DNA of 64,000 bases from Amorphus coralli DSM 19760 (lineage in GTDB: Bacteria; Pseudomonadota; Alphaproteobacteria; Rhizobiales; Amorphaceae), in the NCBI RefSeq assembly GCF_000374525.1, contig NZ_KB894573.1, forward strand, positions 15,745 through 79,744. Direction: 5' to 3'. The position numbers and the translations under genes are program-made. The notes below the pieces were generated by a model. The model saw only the letters and a list, made by a program, of their open reading frames with translations. It made no database searches and was not told the origin of the DNA. Of this stretch, positions 1 to 8,654 are shown piece after piece; position 1 is the first letter of the stretch; each line of letters opens with the position of its first letter.

Positions 1-36
1 TCCCGGACGGAAAACCGGTTCCCACTTTTCCTGGGA
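1..36. repeat. Palindromic intergenic element, Rhizobiales type, 3' of hemH
   Basis: The stretch can fold as TCCC...GGGA enclosing GGAAAA (9-14) and TTTTCC (26-31) around an ACCGG core. It lies directly downstream of the hemH stop. Elements of the form GGAAAACCGGTTCCCACTTT are familiar as dispersed intergenic palindromes in Rhizobiales genomes. It may act as a transcription terminator for hemH. The window edge may cut it. Confidence 0.45.
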
Positions 37-41
37 TTGCT

Positions 42-1103
42 TCAGAGCCAGCCCTGCAGTTCGCGCTCGATGACGGTCTGCAGCACCCGCATGCCTTCCG
101 GGCTGTCGTTGAGGCACGGAATGGCGGCGAACTGCTCGCCGCCGGCCTCGTGGAAGAACTCGCCGTTCTGGATGGCGATCTCCTCCAGCGTCTCCAGACA
201 GTCGGACACGAAGCCGGGCGTCATGATGGCGAGCCGTTTGACCCCACTCTGCGCAAGCTCCTTCACCGTCACGTCGGTATATGGCTGGAGCCAAGGCTCC
301 TTGCCGAAGCGCGACTGGAAGGTGACCCTCAGCCGCTCCTCCGGCCACCCCAACCGCTCGCGCAGCAGCCGCGTCGTCTTGTGGCAGTGGCAATGGTAGG
401 GGTCACCCTTGCGGAGATAGGATTCCGGCAGCCCGTGATAGGAGGTGAGGATCACCTCCGGCTCGAAGTCGAGGCCCTCCAGGTGGCGCGTCAGCGAGGC
501 TGCGAGCGCCTCGATATAGACCGGATCATCGTGCCAGGGCGCGGCGGTGCGCAGGGCCGGCTGCCAGCGCATCCCGGCCAGCGCCTCGAAGGCCTTGTCG
601 TTGACGGTCGCGGTCGTGGAGGCGGCATACTGGGGATAGAGCGGCACCACGAGGATCTTCTCGCAGCCCTGCTCCTTAAGCGCCTGCATGCGCTCCACGA
701 TGGACGGCTTGCCGTAGCGCATGGCCCAGTCGACGACGAGGCGCGGATCCTTGCCCTCCATCAGGCCTGACAGGGTGTCCGACTGGGACCGGGTGATGGT
801 CTTGAGCGGCGACTCGTCGCGCTCCTTGTTCCAGATCGTCTCGTAGGCCTCGCCCGACTTCTGGGGGCGCGTCGACAGGATGATCAGATTCAGGATCGGC
901 CACCAGATCGCCCGCGGAACCTCGATGACACGCCGGTCGGAGAGAAACTCCTTCAGATAGCGGCGCATGGACCAGTAGTCGGTGCCCTCCGGCGTGCCGA
1001 GATTGACGATCAGCACGCCGACCCGCCCGAAGCGCACGGGCGGATGATCTTTCGGGAGAACGGTGGCAACCGCGGGGCGGCGGAGTTGGGACAGGTCGTT
1101 CAT
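42..1103 (-). CDS. hemH: Ferrochelatase
   Basis: This 353-residue protein inserts Fe2+ into protoporphyrin IX, the last step of heme synthesis, in the cytoplasm or at the inner membrane. The N-terminus has the family signature VGVLIVNLGTPEG. The middle has ILTSYHGLPESY, carrying the conserved catalytic His of the family (SxHGxP), followed by GDPYHCHCHKT. The C-terminal part has the usual TPGFVSDCLETLEEI motif with the conserved Glu. Length and domain order are normal for a bacterial HemH. The chosen ATG gives a 24-residue lead before the conserved domain. It is transcribed away from the divergent phosphatase gene, about 205 bp from that gene's chosen start. Confidence 0.97.
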   Translation of the reverse strand: MNDLSQLRRPAVATVLPKDHPPVRFGRVGVLIVNLGTPEGTDYWSMRRYLKEFLSDRRVIEVPRAIWWPILNLIILSTRPQKSGEAYETIWNKERDESPLKTITRSQSDTLSGLMEGKDPRLVVDWAMRYGKPSIVERMQALKEQGCEKILVVPLYPQYAASTTATVNDKAFEALAGMRWQPALRTAAPWHDDPVYIEALAASLTRHLEGLDFEPEVILTSYHGLPESYLRKGDPYHCHCHKTTRLLRERLGWPEERLRVTFQSRFGKEPWLQPYTDVTVKELAQSGVKRLAIMTPGFVSDCLETLEEIAIQNGEFFHEAGGEQFAAIPCLNDSPEGMRVLQTVIERELQGWL

Positions 1104-1308
1104 GGGGCCTCAAGGTGCTGATGACCGGTCCGGGCGGGCCAGTTCCAGAAAGTTTCTAATGCATCGACGGCCCGCGTCCACCGTCGGCCACCGCGACGAT
1201 CCTTCGCGCCCACTGGCGCAAGCGCGCTTGCGTCTCGCTTCCTGCCGCCGACGGTGGCACTGTGAGGCCGTTCGGTCCGCTGCGGCGGACGGCTTCACGG
1301 GGAATGGG

Positions 1309-2829
1309 ATGGCAGGTCCGTTATCGCGCACGCTTGCAGGGCTGGCCGGCCTGGTGGCCGCCGGCATCCTGGCGCTTGCCCCGCTTCCCGCCGGTGCCGA
1401 AAGCGGCGCCTTCACGCTGGTCGTCGTCAACGACGTGGACCAGATGACCAGCGACACCGGCAAGGGCGGCCTCGATCGGATCGCCACCGTCGTGCGCGAG
1501 GAGCGCGCCCGCGGCGGCGACGTCGTCGTGGTGCACGCCGGCGACGCGCTGTCCCCGTCCATCCTGTCCAGCATGGACCGGGGCGCTCACATGGTCGACC
1601 TCCTGAACCAGGTGGGCATCGACATCTTCGTGCCGGGCAACCACGAGTTCGATTTCGGCCGCGACATCTTCCTGGAGCGCATGGCAGCGCTCGAGACCAC
1701 CAAGCTCGCGGCCAACCTGCGCGACGCGCAGAACGAAAAGCTGGCGGGCTTCAACGACCGGATCATTCGCGAGATTGCCGGACTGAAAGTGGGTTTTCTC
1801 GGCATCGCCGGCGACCGGACGCCGGTCGTCTCCTCCCCCGGCGACCTACGCTTCGCACCCAGCATCCAGACGGCGTTCGACCAGGCGCGCCTGCTGCGCA
1901 ACGAGGGGGCAGACTTCATCGTCGCCGTCGTGCACGACAACATCTCACGCGACCTGCTGCTGGCCCGATCCGGTGCATTCGACGTGGTCTTGTCGGGCGA
2001 CGACCACGTGCTGACCGTGACCTATGACGGCCGCTCGGCCCTTCTGGAATCCCGCGAACAGGGCGAGCTTCTCGTGGTGATGGACGTGGATTTCTCCGTT
2101 GAGGAGAGCAACGGCCGACGCGATGTCGACTGGCACCCCGCCTTCCGGATCGTGGAGACGGCAACCGTCGCACCCGACCCAAACCTCTCCGCCTCCGTGT
2201 CCGCCTACCAGGCGTCGCTGGACGAGGGCCTCGACGATCCGATCTGCACCATCGCCGCCGAGCTCGACACCCGCCGCGCCAGTGTACGGATGCAGGAGGC
2301 GGCATTCGGCAACCTCATCGCCGATGCCATGCGCGAGGCGACCGGCGCCGACATCGCCATCACCAATGGCGGCAGCATCCGGGGCGACCGGGTCTACCCG
2401 GCAGGCACGCCGATGACGCTGCGCAACCTCCTGACCGAACTGCCGTTCGCCAACCGGACCGTGCTCGTCGAGATCACCGGAACCGATATCGTGCGCGCGC
2501 TGGAGAACGGCTTCTCGCTTTCCGACACCGGCGCCGGACGGTTTCCGCAGGTCTCGGGCATGATCGTCGAGGCCGATCGCTCCCGGCCGGCCGGATCGCG
2601 GATCGCCGCGGTCACGATAGCCGGCGAGCCGCTCGATCCCGGCAGGCGGTACCGGCTCGCAACCAACGACTTTCTCGCCCGGGGCGGAGACGGCTACTCC
2701 GCCCTGCGCAATGCCGACACCATCATCGACGCAAAGGACGGCGTTCTGGTGGTGAACGTGGTTGCCGCCCATCTCGGCCGTGCGGCCGCGTTCACGCCGA
2801 AGACCGACGGGCGGATCCGCCTGGACTGA
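1309..2829 (+). CDS. Exported 5'-nucleotidase / 2',3'-cyclic phosphodiesterase-like metallophosphatase
   Basis: A UshA-family two-domain phosphatase of 506 residues, expected to act on nucleotides in the periplasm. The ATG at 1309 was chosen over one at 1063 because it starts directly at a Sec signal peptide (hydrophobic residues 9-26, cleavage near AGA-ES). The metallophosphatase domain shows AGDALS, PGNHEFDFG and VVHDN. The C-terminal 5'-nucleotidase domain shows TNGGSIRG. Two metal-site motifs are altered: the usual DxH is NDVD (residues 41-44), and the usual GHxH is GDDH. This places it in a divergent branch whose substrate cannot be read from sequence. Confidence 0.85.
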   Translation: MAGPLSRTLAGLAGLVAAGILALAPLPAGAESGAFTLVVVNDVDQMTSDTGKGGLDRIATVVREERARGGDVVVVHAGDALSPSILSSMDRGAHMVDLLNQVGIDIFVPGNHEFDFGRDIFLERMAALETTKLAANLRDAQNEKLAGFNDRIIREIAGLKVGFLGIAGDRTPVVSSPGDLRFAPSIQTAFDQARLLRNEGADFIVAVVHDNISRDLLLARSGAFDVVLSGDDHVLTVTYDGRSALLESREQGELLVVMDVDFSVEESNGRRDVDWHPAFRIVETATVAPDPNLSASVSAYQASLDEGLDDPICTIAAELDTRRASVRMQEAAFGNLIADAMREATGADIAITNGGSIRGDRVYPAGTPMTLRNLLTELPFANRTVLVEITGTDIVRALENGFSLSDTGAGRFPQVSGMIVEADRSRPAGSRIAAVTIAGEPLDPGRRYRLATNDFLARGGDGYSALRNADTIIDAKDGVLVVNVVAAHLGRAAAFTPKTDGRIRLD

Positions 2830-2834
2830 CGCCG

Positions 2835-3335
2835 CTACCAGATGTCGGAGCGGACGGCCCCGCCAAGCACCTCGTCCAGCCGCCGGCGGGTCGCCGCCGT
2901 TGTCGTCTTCGGCAGGTCGTCGATGGCAAAGAAGCCGCACTCCAGGATCTCGCCATTGGGAACCTGCGGCGGCGCCGGCTGGGTGGCGTCCCGGGCCACG
3001 AACAGGACCACGTGATCGCGTCGGTCGAGAGCCTCGTTGAAATAGACGCCGAAGAGGCTGGCCGGTGACCCGAGTTCCAGGTTGCCCTCCTCGCGCAATT
3101 CCCGCGCCATCGCCTCGTGCACCGTCTCGCCGGGGTCGACGCCACCACCCGGCAGATGGAAGCCCGGCAGGTAGGAGTGGCGCACGAGAAAGACCTCGTT
3201 GCCGGGCGTGAGAACCATGCCCTTCACCCCCAGCGACACGCCGAGCCTGACCCGATGACGCACGCGCAGAAGCCGCTTGCCGGCGAAGGAATGCAGGCGC
3301 TGGCGCAGGTTCGGAGTGTCAATCGAATCGATCAT
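2835..3335 (-). CDS. Nudix hydrolase
   Basis: A 166-residue cytoplasmic protein with a complete Nudix box: GGVDPGETVHEAMARELREE fits GX5EX7REUXEEXGU and binds the catalytic Mg2+. Nudix enzymes split nucleoside diphosphates linked to another group X. The substrate is not evident from sequence. The strand after the box (LFGVYFNEALDRRDHVVLFVA) resembles NTP- or GDP-sugar-type hydrolases of alphaproteobacteria. The gene ends 5 bp from the convergent phosphatase gene and starts 158 bp from the divergent cupin gene. Confidence 0.9.
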   Translation of the reverse strand: MIDSIDTPNLRQRLHSFAGKRLLRVRHRVRLGVSLGVKGMVLTPGNEVFLVRHSYLPGFHLPGGGVDPGETVHEAMARELREEGNLELGSPASLFGVYFNEALDRRDHVVLFVARDATQPAPPQVPNGEILECGFFAIDDLPKTTTAATRRRLDEVLGGAVRSDIW

Positions 3336-3493
3336 GCGACAACCCTACCGACACGCGGTTCCACGCGCACGGGCGCTGTCGGGTGCGCCGCGCCTGATCG
3401 ACTTGCCGGGCGAAGCCCGCTAGCGTCGGGGCCGTCGCGAGCAGGCCCTGAAGCGCGTGTTCCGCCGACGATGACATCCATCGGGAGATCCCC

Positions 3494-3916
3494 ATGAAAG
3501 CCCTGCCCCTGGCGCTCGCGCTGATCGTCCTGTCCGGCGTCCCGGCGTTGGCGGAGTCCGCTGGCACGACGGTAAAACCGATTCTGCGCACCAGCGAGAC
3601 GGCGTCCGGGAACCCGATCGAGGTTCCCGCCCACCCGGAGGTGATCGTCAGCACCTACGAGATCGCGGCGCACCAGAGGCTTCCGCTCCACAAGCATCCC
3701 TTCGCCCGCTATGCCTACGTGCTCGACGGCAACCTCACGGTCGAGGTTCGCGACGGCGGCCGGACCGACTATGCGACCGGCGATTTCATCGTCGAGGTGA
3801 TCGGGGAATGGCACACCGGGGTCACCGGAGACAGCCCGGTGAAACTTCTCGTCATCGATCAGGTTCCTACCGGGGAGACGAACACCGTGCTCTGGGAGAA
3901 GAAGCCAGCGGAATGA
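3494..3916 (+). CDS. Secreted single-domain cupin protein
   Basis: A 140-residue protein with a clear Sec signal peptide (MKALPLALALIVLSGVPALA, cleavage before ES). The cupin barrel starts around residue 50. LPLHKHPFARYAYVLDG is cupin motif 1 with two His, and VIGEWHTG is motif 2 with one His, so metal binding is plausible. Small periplasmic cupins often bind sugars or sense or buffer small molecules. No reaction can be assigned. Its stop overlaps the start of the next gene (ATGA at 3913-3916), so the two are translationally coupled. Confidence 0.85.
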   Translation: MKALPLALALIVLSGVPALAESAGTTVKPILRTSETASGNPIEVPAHPEVIVSTYEIAAHQRLPLHKHPFARYAYVLDGNLTVEVRDGGRTDYATGDFIVEVIGEWHTGVTGDSPVKLLVIDQVPTGETNTVLWEKKPAE

Positions 3917-4905
3917 CCGACAGCTCCTCGAAGACCTACACGCTCGGCCACCTGTCGGATCCGCACCTCGGCCCCCTGCCCCAGCCGAAGATGCGCGAGC
4001 TCGCCTCCAAGCGCATGATTGGTTACGTGAACTGGAAGCGCAACCGGGTGAAGGCGCATCTGGAGGCACCGCTGCTGCGGCTGATGGACGACCTGCTGTC
4101 GCACGAGCCGGACCACATCGCGGTGACCGGCGACCTGGTCAACCTGGCGCTGAAGGCGGAATTGCCGCCGGCCCGCCAGTGGCTCGCCACCCTCGGCAAC
4201 CACGACGACGTGTCGGTGATTCCCGGCAATCACGACGCCTATGTGCCCGGCGCCCTCAAACGGGCCTGGAAGGCCTGGGCCGACTACATGACCGACGACG
4301 AGCGGCCGCTCTCCACCGCCGGTGACACCTTTCCCTACGTGCGCCGGCGCGGCCCGCTCGGCATCGTCGGCACCTCGAGCGCGGTGGCCACCGGGCCGTT
4401 CATGGCCACCGGCAGCTTCGGTCCGGTCCAGGCGCAACTGCTCAAGGACTGCCTGCAGGCGCTCGGCCATGAAGGGGCTTTCCGGGTGGTGCTGATCCAC
4501 CATCCGCCGATCCGCAACGCCACGCCCTGGCACAAGCGCCTGGTGGGCGGCTCGCGCTTCCGCGCCGCCATCCGGGAGGCCGGCGCGGAGCTCGTCCTGC
4601 ACGGCCACACCCACAAGCGGTCCATCAACTGGATCGGCGACGTACCGGTGATCGGCGTTCCGGCCGCCTCGAACGCGGCGCACCGCCACGGCTCGGCCTT
4701 CAACCTCTTCCGCATTTCCGGCGGCGCGCGCCGATGGGACTGCGAAATGATCGAACGCGGCCTGACCTCGCCGACGGAAGAGGTCCACGAGATCGACCGG
4801 CGTTTCCTCTATCGCAAGGGCGCCATCCAGGGCGCGCCGGCCAGCGGCGAGCCGGCGCCGGTCGACAAGACGGAACCGGCGGAAACGGAGACGGCCGAGC
4901 GATGA
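3913..4905 (+). CDS. Cytoplasmic metallophosphoesterase (Icc/CpdA-like)
   Basis: A 330-residue calcineurin-like phosphoesterase. All five metal motifs are visible: LGHLSDPHLG (DxH), VTGDLVN (GD), IPGNHD (GNHD), VLIHHPP, and LHGHTHKR (GHTH). The domain resembles cAMP phosphodiesterase CpdA and other class III phosphodiesterases, but the substrate is unproven. The N-terminus has no signal peptide. The ATG at 3913 is set by the ATGA overlap with the cupin gene, and the stop overlaps the start of the YbaK gene in the same way. The acidic tail after about residue 300 is low complexity. Confidence 0.9.
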   Translation: MTDSSSKTYTLGHLSDPHLGPLPQPKMRELASKRMIGYVNWKRNRVKAHLEAPLLRLMDDLLSHEPDHIAVTGDLVNLALKAELPPARQWLATLGNHDDVSVIPGNHDAYVPGALKRAWKAWADYMTDDERPLSTAGDTFPYVRRRGPLGIVGTSSAVATGPFMATGSFGPVQAQLLKDCLQALGHEGAFRVVLIHHPPIRNATPWHKRLVGGSRFRAAIREAGAELVLHGHTHKRSINWIGDVPVIGVPAASNAAHRHGSAFNLFRISGGARRWDCEMIERGLTSPTEEVHEIDRRFLYRKGAIQGAPASGEPAPVDKTEPAETETAER

Positions 4906-5387
4906 GCGAGACAGTGCTGCCGGACAGTGCCCGGCGCGTGGCCGACGCCGCTGAGGCGGCCGGCCTCGCCATCACGGTGCGCGAGATGCCGGCCTCGACG
5001 CGAACGGCGGAGGAAGCTGCGGCTTCCTGCGGCACCGGCGTCGGCCAGATCGTCAAGTCGCTGGTGTTTCGCGGCAAGGAAAGCGGACGGGCCTACCTGC
5101 TGCTCGTCTCCGGCGAGAACCGGGTGAACGAGAAGGCCGTGGGCCGCGAGATCGGGGAAAAGCTGGAACGGCCAGACGCCCGCTACGTGCGGGAGACGAC
5201 CGGGTACGCCATCGGCGGGATCCCGCCGATCGGCCACGCCGCGCAACTGCCCGTGTTCATGGACGCAGCGCTCCTCGCTTATGACGAGGTCTGGGCTGCG
5301 GCGGGCACGCCGCAGGCCGTTTTCGCAGTCGATCCCAAGGCCCTGAGAACCGCGACGAACGCCACGGTCCTGTCGATGGCCGGATAG
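4902..5387 (+). CDS. YbaK/EbsC-family aminoacyl-tRNA deacylase-like protein
   Basis: A 161-residue member of the YbaK/ProX editing-domain family, which hydrolyses mischarged aminoacyl-tRNAs in trans. The conserved core is present: TRTAEEAAASCG, then QIVKSLVF with the key Lys of the family, and a C-terminal GGIPPIGH loop with VFMDAALLAYDEVWAAAG. Length is normal. The start at 4902 overlaps the preceding stop by ATGA, making a three-gene operon with the cupin and the phosphoesterase. Which tRNA it edits (Cys-tRNAPro, Ala-tRNAPro or another) cannot be read from sequence. Confidence 0.88.
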   Translation: MSETVLPDSARRVADAAEAAGLAITVREMPASTRTAEEAAASCGTGVGQIVKSLVFRGKESGRAYLLLVSGENRVNEKAVGREIGEKLERPDARYVRETTGYAIGGIPPIGHAAQLPVFMDAALLAYDEVWAAAGTPQAVFAVDPKALRTATNATVLSMAG

Positions 5388-5402
5388 GATCGCGCCGGTT
5401 CA

Positions 5403-5678
5403 TCAGACCCGGTAGTCCTGCACCTTTGTCGCGCGGAGGCCGGCGAGCCCGTGACGGTCGATCAGCGAATTCCAGGACAGGAATTCCTCCACCGTCAGCG
5501 TATAGCGCTCGCACGCCTCTTCAAGCGACAAGAGCCCGCCGCGCACGGCGGCGACGACTTCCGCCTTCCGGCGGATCACCCAGCGCTTGGTGTTCGGCGG
5601 CGGCAGATCAGCCAACGTCAAAGGCGTCCCGTCCGGTCCGATGACATACCGGTAACGCGGTGAAACATGTTCGGTCAT
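5403..5678 (-). CDS. sciP: SciP, small CtrA-inhibitory protein (DUF1153)
   Basis: A 91-residue DNA-binding protein that in Caulobacter binds CtrA and blocks its recruitment of RNA polymerase, and also binds DNA itself. The hallmark block is intact: RYVIGPDGTPLTLADLPP, then NTKRWVIRRKAEVVAAVRGG, followed by a helix-turn-helix (LSLEEACERYTLTVEEFLSW). The ATG at 5678 (MTEHVSP) was chosen because homologues begin there; a start at 5699 adds seven residues. A GANTC site (5681-5685), the CcrM methylation target, sits just upstream of the start codon, and CtrA-like boxes lie about 60 bp upstream. Both fit cell-cycle control. Confidence 0.9.
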   Translation of the reverse strand: MTEHVSPRYRYVIGPDGTPLTLADLPPPNTKRWVIRRKAEVVAAVRGGLLSLEEACERYTLTVEEFLSWNSLIDRHGLAGLRATKVQDYRV

Positions 5679-5739
5679 TCGACTCTCGTACTCACACACA
5701 AACCTGACCCAACTGAGCGTCGATATGACCTGCAGCTCT

Positions 5740-5776
5740 TTAAAAATCAGCTAAGCCGTTGCTAAGGAAACGGTAA
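5740..5776 (-). promoter_or_regulatory. Candidate tandem CtrA boxes upstream of sciP
   Basis: Read on the minus strand, TTAG-N7-TTAA (5754-5740) lies 62 bp before the sciP ATG. A weaker TTAC-N7-TTAG (5776-5762) lies 22 bp further away, which is two helical turns. The CtrA consensus is TTAA-N7-TTAA, so these have one and two mismatches. In Caulobacter sciP is activated by CtrA, forming a negative loop. The match here is suggestive only. Confidence 0.5.
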
Positions 5777-6209
5777 CGATAACTAATACTTGCCGACGAC
5801 CATGCAGGCGGGGGTCGAGCGGCGAGGAATGGCGGAGGCGCGATCCGGCGATCCGGGGCGCATGCGCGGCCCCGCTTTCAGGACGCGCCCCGATCCGGTA
5901 TGACGGAACCCTGGCCGGCGGCGGCAATTCTTCCCGGGGGCTTTGTGCTGCCCGATTTGATGCTTAAGTGCGGTTGAACGCTTTGCATTTCGCCGTCGCA
6001 GCGGGAGCCGGATCCGGTCTCCGGGCCGCGGCAAGCGCACTGGATGATTGCGGTTTCGCCAGGTCGGCCCGAACGGGCGCCGCCTGGCACGATCAGATGA
6101 ACCGGAGCCCGCCTCCCCTCCCCGGCCCCCCGGCATCGGCCGGCGGCCGCAGCCGCATCCGGCGGCGACAGGGGTGGAGGCAGGGCACGACAAAGACGGG
6201 TTCGTGACG
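5777..6209. other. Intergenic region between sciP and mnmA
   Basis: Together with the CtrA-like boxes this is a 531-bp gap between divergent genes. It is AT-richer near 5735-5790 and GC-rich after that. It should hold the mnmA promoter, but I see no clean -35/-10 pair. The open frames that cross it have no recognisable protein features. Confidence 0.5.
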
Positions 6210-7385
6210 ATGACGAACAGCCTGGACTTGCCCGGACGCCCCGAAGATACGCGAATCGTGGTCGCGATGTCGGGCGGTGTCGATTCGTCCGTCGTGGCCG
6301 CGCTGCTGGCGCGCGAGGGGTACGATGTGGTCGGCGTGACGCTGCAGCTCTATGACCACGGCGCGGCCACGCATCGGAAGGGCGCCTGCTGCGCCGGCCA
6401 GGACATCCAGGACGCGCGGCGCGTGGCCGAGATGCTCGGCATTCCCCACTACGTCCTCAACTACGAGGACCGGTTCCGCGAGAGCGTCATCGAGCGCTTT
6501 GCCGATTCCTACCTGCACGGCGAGACGCCGGTGCCGTGCATCTCGTGCAACCAGACGGTCAAGTTTTCCGACCTTCTGGACACGGCGAAGACGCTGGACG
6601 CGGCGGCGCTCGCCACCGGCCACTATGTCGACAGCCGCGCCAACGGCGCTCACCGGGCGCTCTATCGCCCGAGCGATGCCGAGCGCGACCAGAGCTATTT
6701 CCTCTACGCCACCACCCAGGACCAGCTCGACTATCTGCGCTTTCCGCTCGGCCGGATGACCAAGCCGGAAACCCGGCGGCTGGCCGGCGAGCTCGGCCTG
6801 CCGGTGGCCGACAAGGCCGACAGCCAGGACATCTGCTTCGTGCCGTCGGGTCGCTATGCCGACGTGATCGAACGGCTGCGCCCGGGCGCAGTGGAACCCG
6901 GCGACATCGTGCACATCGACGGCCGAGTTCTGGGCCGCCACGAGGGCATCATCCGCTACACGGTCGGCCAGCGCCGCGGGCTCGGGCTTGCCGTGGGCGA
7001 GCCGCTCTACGTCGTCGGCCTGGACGCGGAAGGCCACCGCGTCATCGTCGGCCCGAAGAGCGCGCTGGAAGCGCGCCGGGTCGTGCTGCGCGACGTGAAC
7101 TGGCTGGGCGACCAGTCGCTGGAGCGCGCGGTGGAGGACAATGTCGAGGTCTATGCCCGGGTCCGCTCCACCCGGCCGCCGGTCCCCGCCCAGCTGATGG
7201 AAGAGGACGGCCGCATCGTGGTGGAGCTCCTGTCACCGGAGACCGGCGTCGCACCGGGCCAGGCCTGCGTGTTCTACGCCGAGCCGGAAGGCGCCTGCCG
7301 GGTGCTGGGCGGCGGGGTCATCGACCGCGCCCCCACGGCGGGCAGCCGGATGGCCGCCGGCGACACCCTGGCCTTCGTCTCGTGA
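6210..7385 (+). CDS. mnmA: tRNA-specific 2-thiouridylase MnmA
   Basis: This 391-residue enzyme adds sulfur to U34 of Lys, Glu and Gln tRNAs using ATP. The PP-loop SGGVDSS lies near residue 25. The first catalytic Cys region is [10 protein letters not shown], the second is PVPCISCNQ, and [10 protein letters not shown] is the conserved central motif. The C-terminal beta-barrel contains [11 protein letters not shown]. The ATG at 6210 was chosen because the upstream part of the frame (from 6048) is Pro/Arg-rich with no homology. This start leaves a short lead before the PP-loop, as is usual. The gene stands alone, followed 67 bp later by the pmtA-like gene. Confidence 0.96.
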   Translation: MTNSLDLPGRPEDTRIVVAMSGGVDSSVVAALLAREGYDVVGVTLQLYDHGAATHRKGACCAGQDIQDARRVAEMLGIPHYVLNYEDRFRESVIERFADSYLHGETPVPCISCNQTVKFSDLLDTAKTLDAAALATGHYVDSRANGAHRALYRPSDAERDQSYFLYATTQDQLDYLRFPLGRMTKPETRRLAGELGLPVADKADSQDICFVPSGRYADVIERLRPGAVEPGDIVHIDGRVLGRHEGIIRYTVGQRRGLGLAVGEPLYVVGLDAEGHRVIVGPKSALEARRVVLRDVNWLGDQSLERAVEDNVEVYARVRSTRPPVPAQLMEEDGRIVVELLSPETGVAPGQACVFYAEPEGACRVLGGGVIDRAPTAGSRMAAGDTLAFVS

Positions 7386-7452
7386 CGGCGGGGAACCTCG
7401 TCGCGCCCACCCTGTTACCCAACAAGCCGTTCCACTTCAGGACCCGACCGCG

Positions 7453-8148
7453 ATGACCGATCCCGACCGCAGCCCCGCCTACGCCCGCAGCGCCACCCCC
7501 GTCGCCGCCGGAGCGGGGACCAGCCGGGACATCGCCATCGACGGCGACATGGTCCGCTCCGCCTATGCGCGCTGGGCCCCGGTCTACACGCTTCTCGCCG
7601 CCCCCACCGCACTCGGCCGCAAGGATGCCGTCGCCAAAGTGAACTCCATCGGCGGCCATTTCCTGGAGGCCGGCGTCGGCACCGGCCTGGCGCTCCCCGA
7701 CTACGCCCCCAACGTGACCATCACTGGCGTGGACCTGTCCCACGACATGCTGGTGCGGGCGAACGAGAAGATCGCCAAGGAGCGGCTCGCGAACGTCACC
7801 GGCGTCCACGAGATGGACCTGACGAACCTCGCCTTCGCCGATGGCGCCTTCGACGGCACGGTCTGCATGTTCACCATCACGGCAGTGCCGGACGCCGCGA
7901 AGGTGATGGACGAACTGGCGCGCGTCGTGCGGCCCGGCGGCCACGTGGTGATCTGCAGCCACTTCCGCGCGGAACGCTTTCCCTGGACGCTCAGCGACAG
8001 GATCCTGTCGCCCTTCGCCACGCGGCTGGGCTGGAACCCCTCGATGACGATCGACGGCGTGCTGGGCTGCGAGGCGCTCGAACTGGTGTCCCGCGAGGAC
8101 ACGCGCCCGTCCGGTCTGTTCGACCTCCTCACCTTCCGCAAGCGCTGA
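7453..8148 (+). CDS. pmtA: Phosphatidylethanolamine N-methyltransferase-like SAM methyltransferase
   Basis: A 231-residue class I methyltransferase resembling the soluble PmtA enzymes of Rhizobiaceae and Rhodobacter, which methylate phosphatidylethanolamine to phosphatidylcholine at the membrane surface. After a disordered N-terminus, MVRSAYARWAPVYTLL is typical of this branch. The SAM-binding loop is FLEAGVGTGLALP and the acidic strand end is ITGVDLS. MFTITAVPDA and RPGGHVVICSHF follow. No transmembrane segment is seen, as expected for this type. A generic UbiE-like methyltransferase with another substrate remains possible. Confidence 0.75.
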   Translation: MTDPDRSPAYARSATPVAAGAGTSRDIAIDGDMVRSAYARWAPVYTLLAAPTALGRKDAVAKVNSIGGHFLEAGVGTGLALPDYAPNVTITGVDLSHDMLVRANEKIAKERLANVTGVHEMDLTNLAFADGAFDGTVCMFTITAVPDAAKVMDELARVVRPGGHVVICSHFRAERFPWTLSDRILSPFATRLGWNPSMTIDGVLGCEALELVSREDTRPSGLFDLLTFRKR

Positions 8149-8387
8149 GGAACGGACCCGCCCGGGCGACGAGACCGCGGGCAGACCGTGCCCGGGCACG
8201 CAGCACCATCCGATGCGGTCGCGCGCCCGCACCGGCCCCATGAGGGCGCCCGCGAGACAGGCCGGGCCCGAGCCGCCGTGCAGGGCACGGCCGGGCAGGC
8301 CCGGCTCCGCGGGGCGGGCGGAAAGGCCGTTGTGGCGGCCGGATCGCCGGTCGCTCCGGGCCCTCCACAATCCCCCGGTCCGGCGCC
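8149..8387. other. GC-rich intergenic region before tRNA-Met
   Basis: Together with the promoter and leader that follow it, this fills a 379-bp gap. It is highly G+C-rich and open in several frames, but the frames have no recognisable protein features or start context. I see no structure beyond short GC-rich inverted repeats. Confidence 0.4.
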
Positions 8388-8417
8388 TTGACAATCCGGG
8401 TCCGGATCGCCTTATTA
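8388..8417 (+). promoter_or_regulatory. Sigma-70-like promoter for tRNA-Met
   Basis: A perfect TTGACA (8388-8393) is followed after 18 bp by TTATTA (8412-8417), placing transcription start near 8424, about 100 bp before the tRNA. The downstream stretch CGCCTCGCGCGGC is GC-rich, as in stringently controlled stable-RNA promoters. Confidence 0.6.
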
Positions 8418-8527
8418 GCGCCTCGCGCGGCACCCGATTCAGTCGGGCGTCGCCGGCTCCACGCCGCCCCACCCGGTCGTTTGCGACCGCGATCGGCGGA
8501 CGGCGTCGCGCCCCGAGCGGGCCCTGG

Positions 8528-8604
8528 GGCGGAGTAGCTCAGTTGGTTAGAGCAGCGGAATCATAATCCGCGTGTCGGGGGTTCAAGTCCCTCCTCCGCT
8601 ACCA
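8528..8604 (+). tRNA. tRNA-Met (anticodon CAT), elongator type
   Basis: A 77-nt cloverleaf with encoded CCA. The acceptor stem GGCGGAG pairs with CTCCGCT, including one G-U pair at the end. The D arm is GTAGCTCAGTTGGTTAGAGC, the anticodon stem-loop is GCGGAATCATAATCCGC with CAT in the loop, and the T arm contains GGTTCAAGTCC. It lacks the initiator features (1-72 mismatch, three G-C pairs in the anticodon stem). A CAT anticodon could also be tRNA-Ile2 with lysidine, but the body matches alphaproteobacterial elongator Met. Confidence 0.93.
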
Positions 8605-8654
8605 ATTTTCCCTGACTACCAGCAAACCCGGCGCGCGGACGTGAAGACTGCGTG

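Noticed and set aside
8213-8566. 117-codon open frame running into tRNA-Met
   Set aside because: It overlaps the tRNA, is Arg/Pro-rich, and has no protein features.
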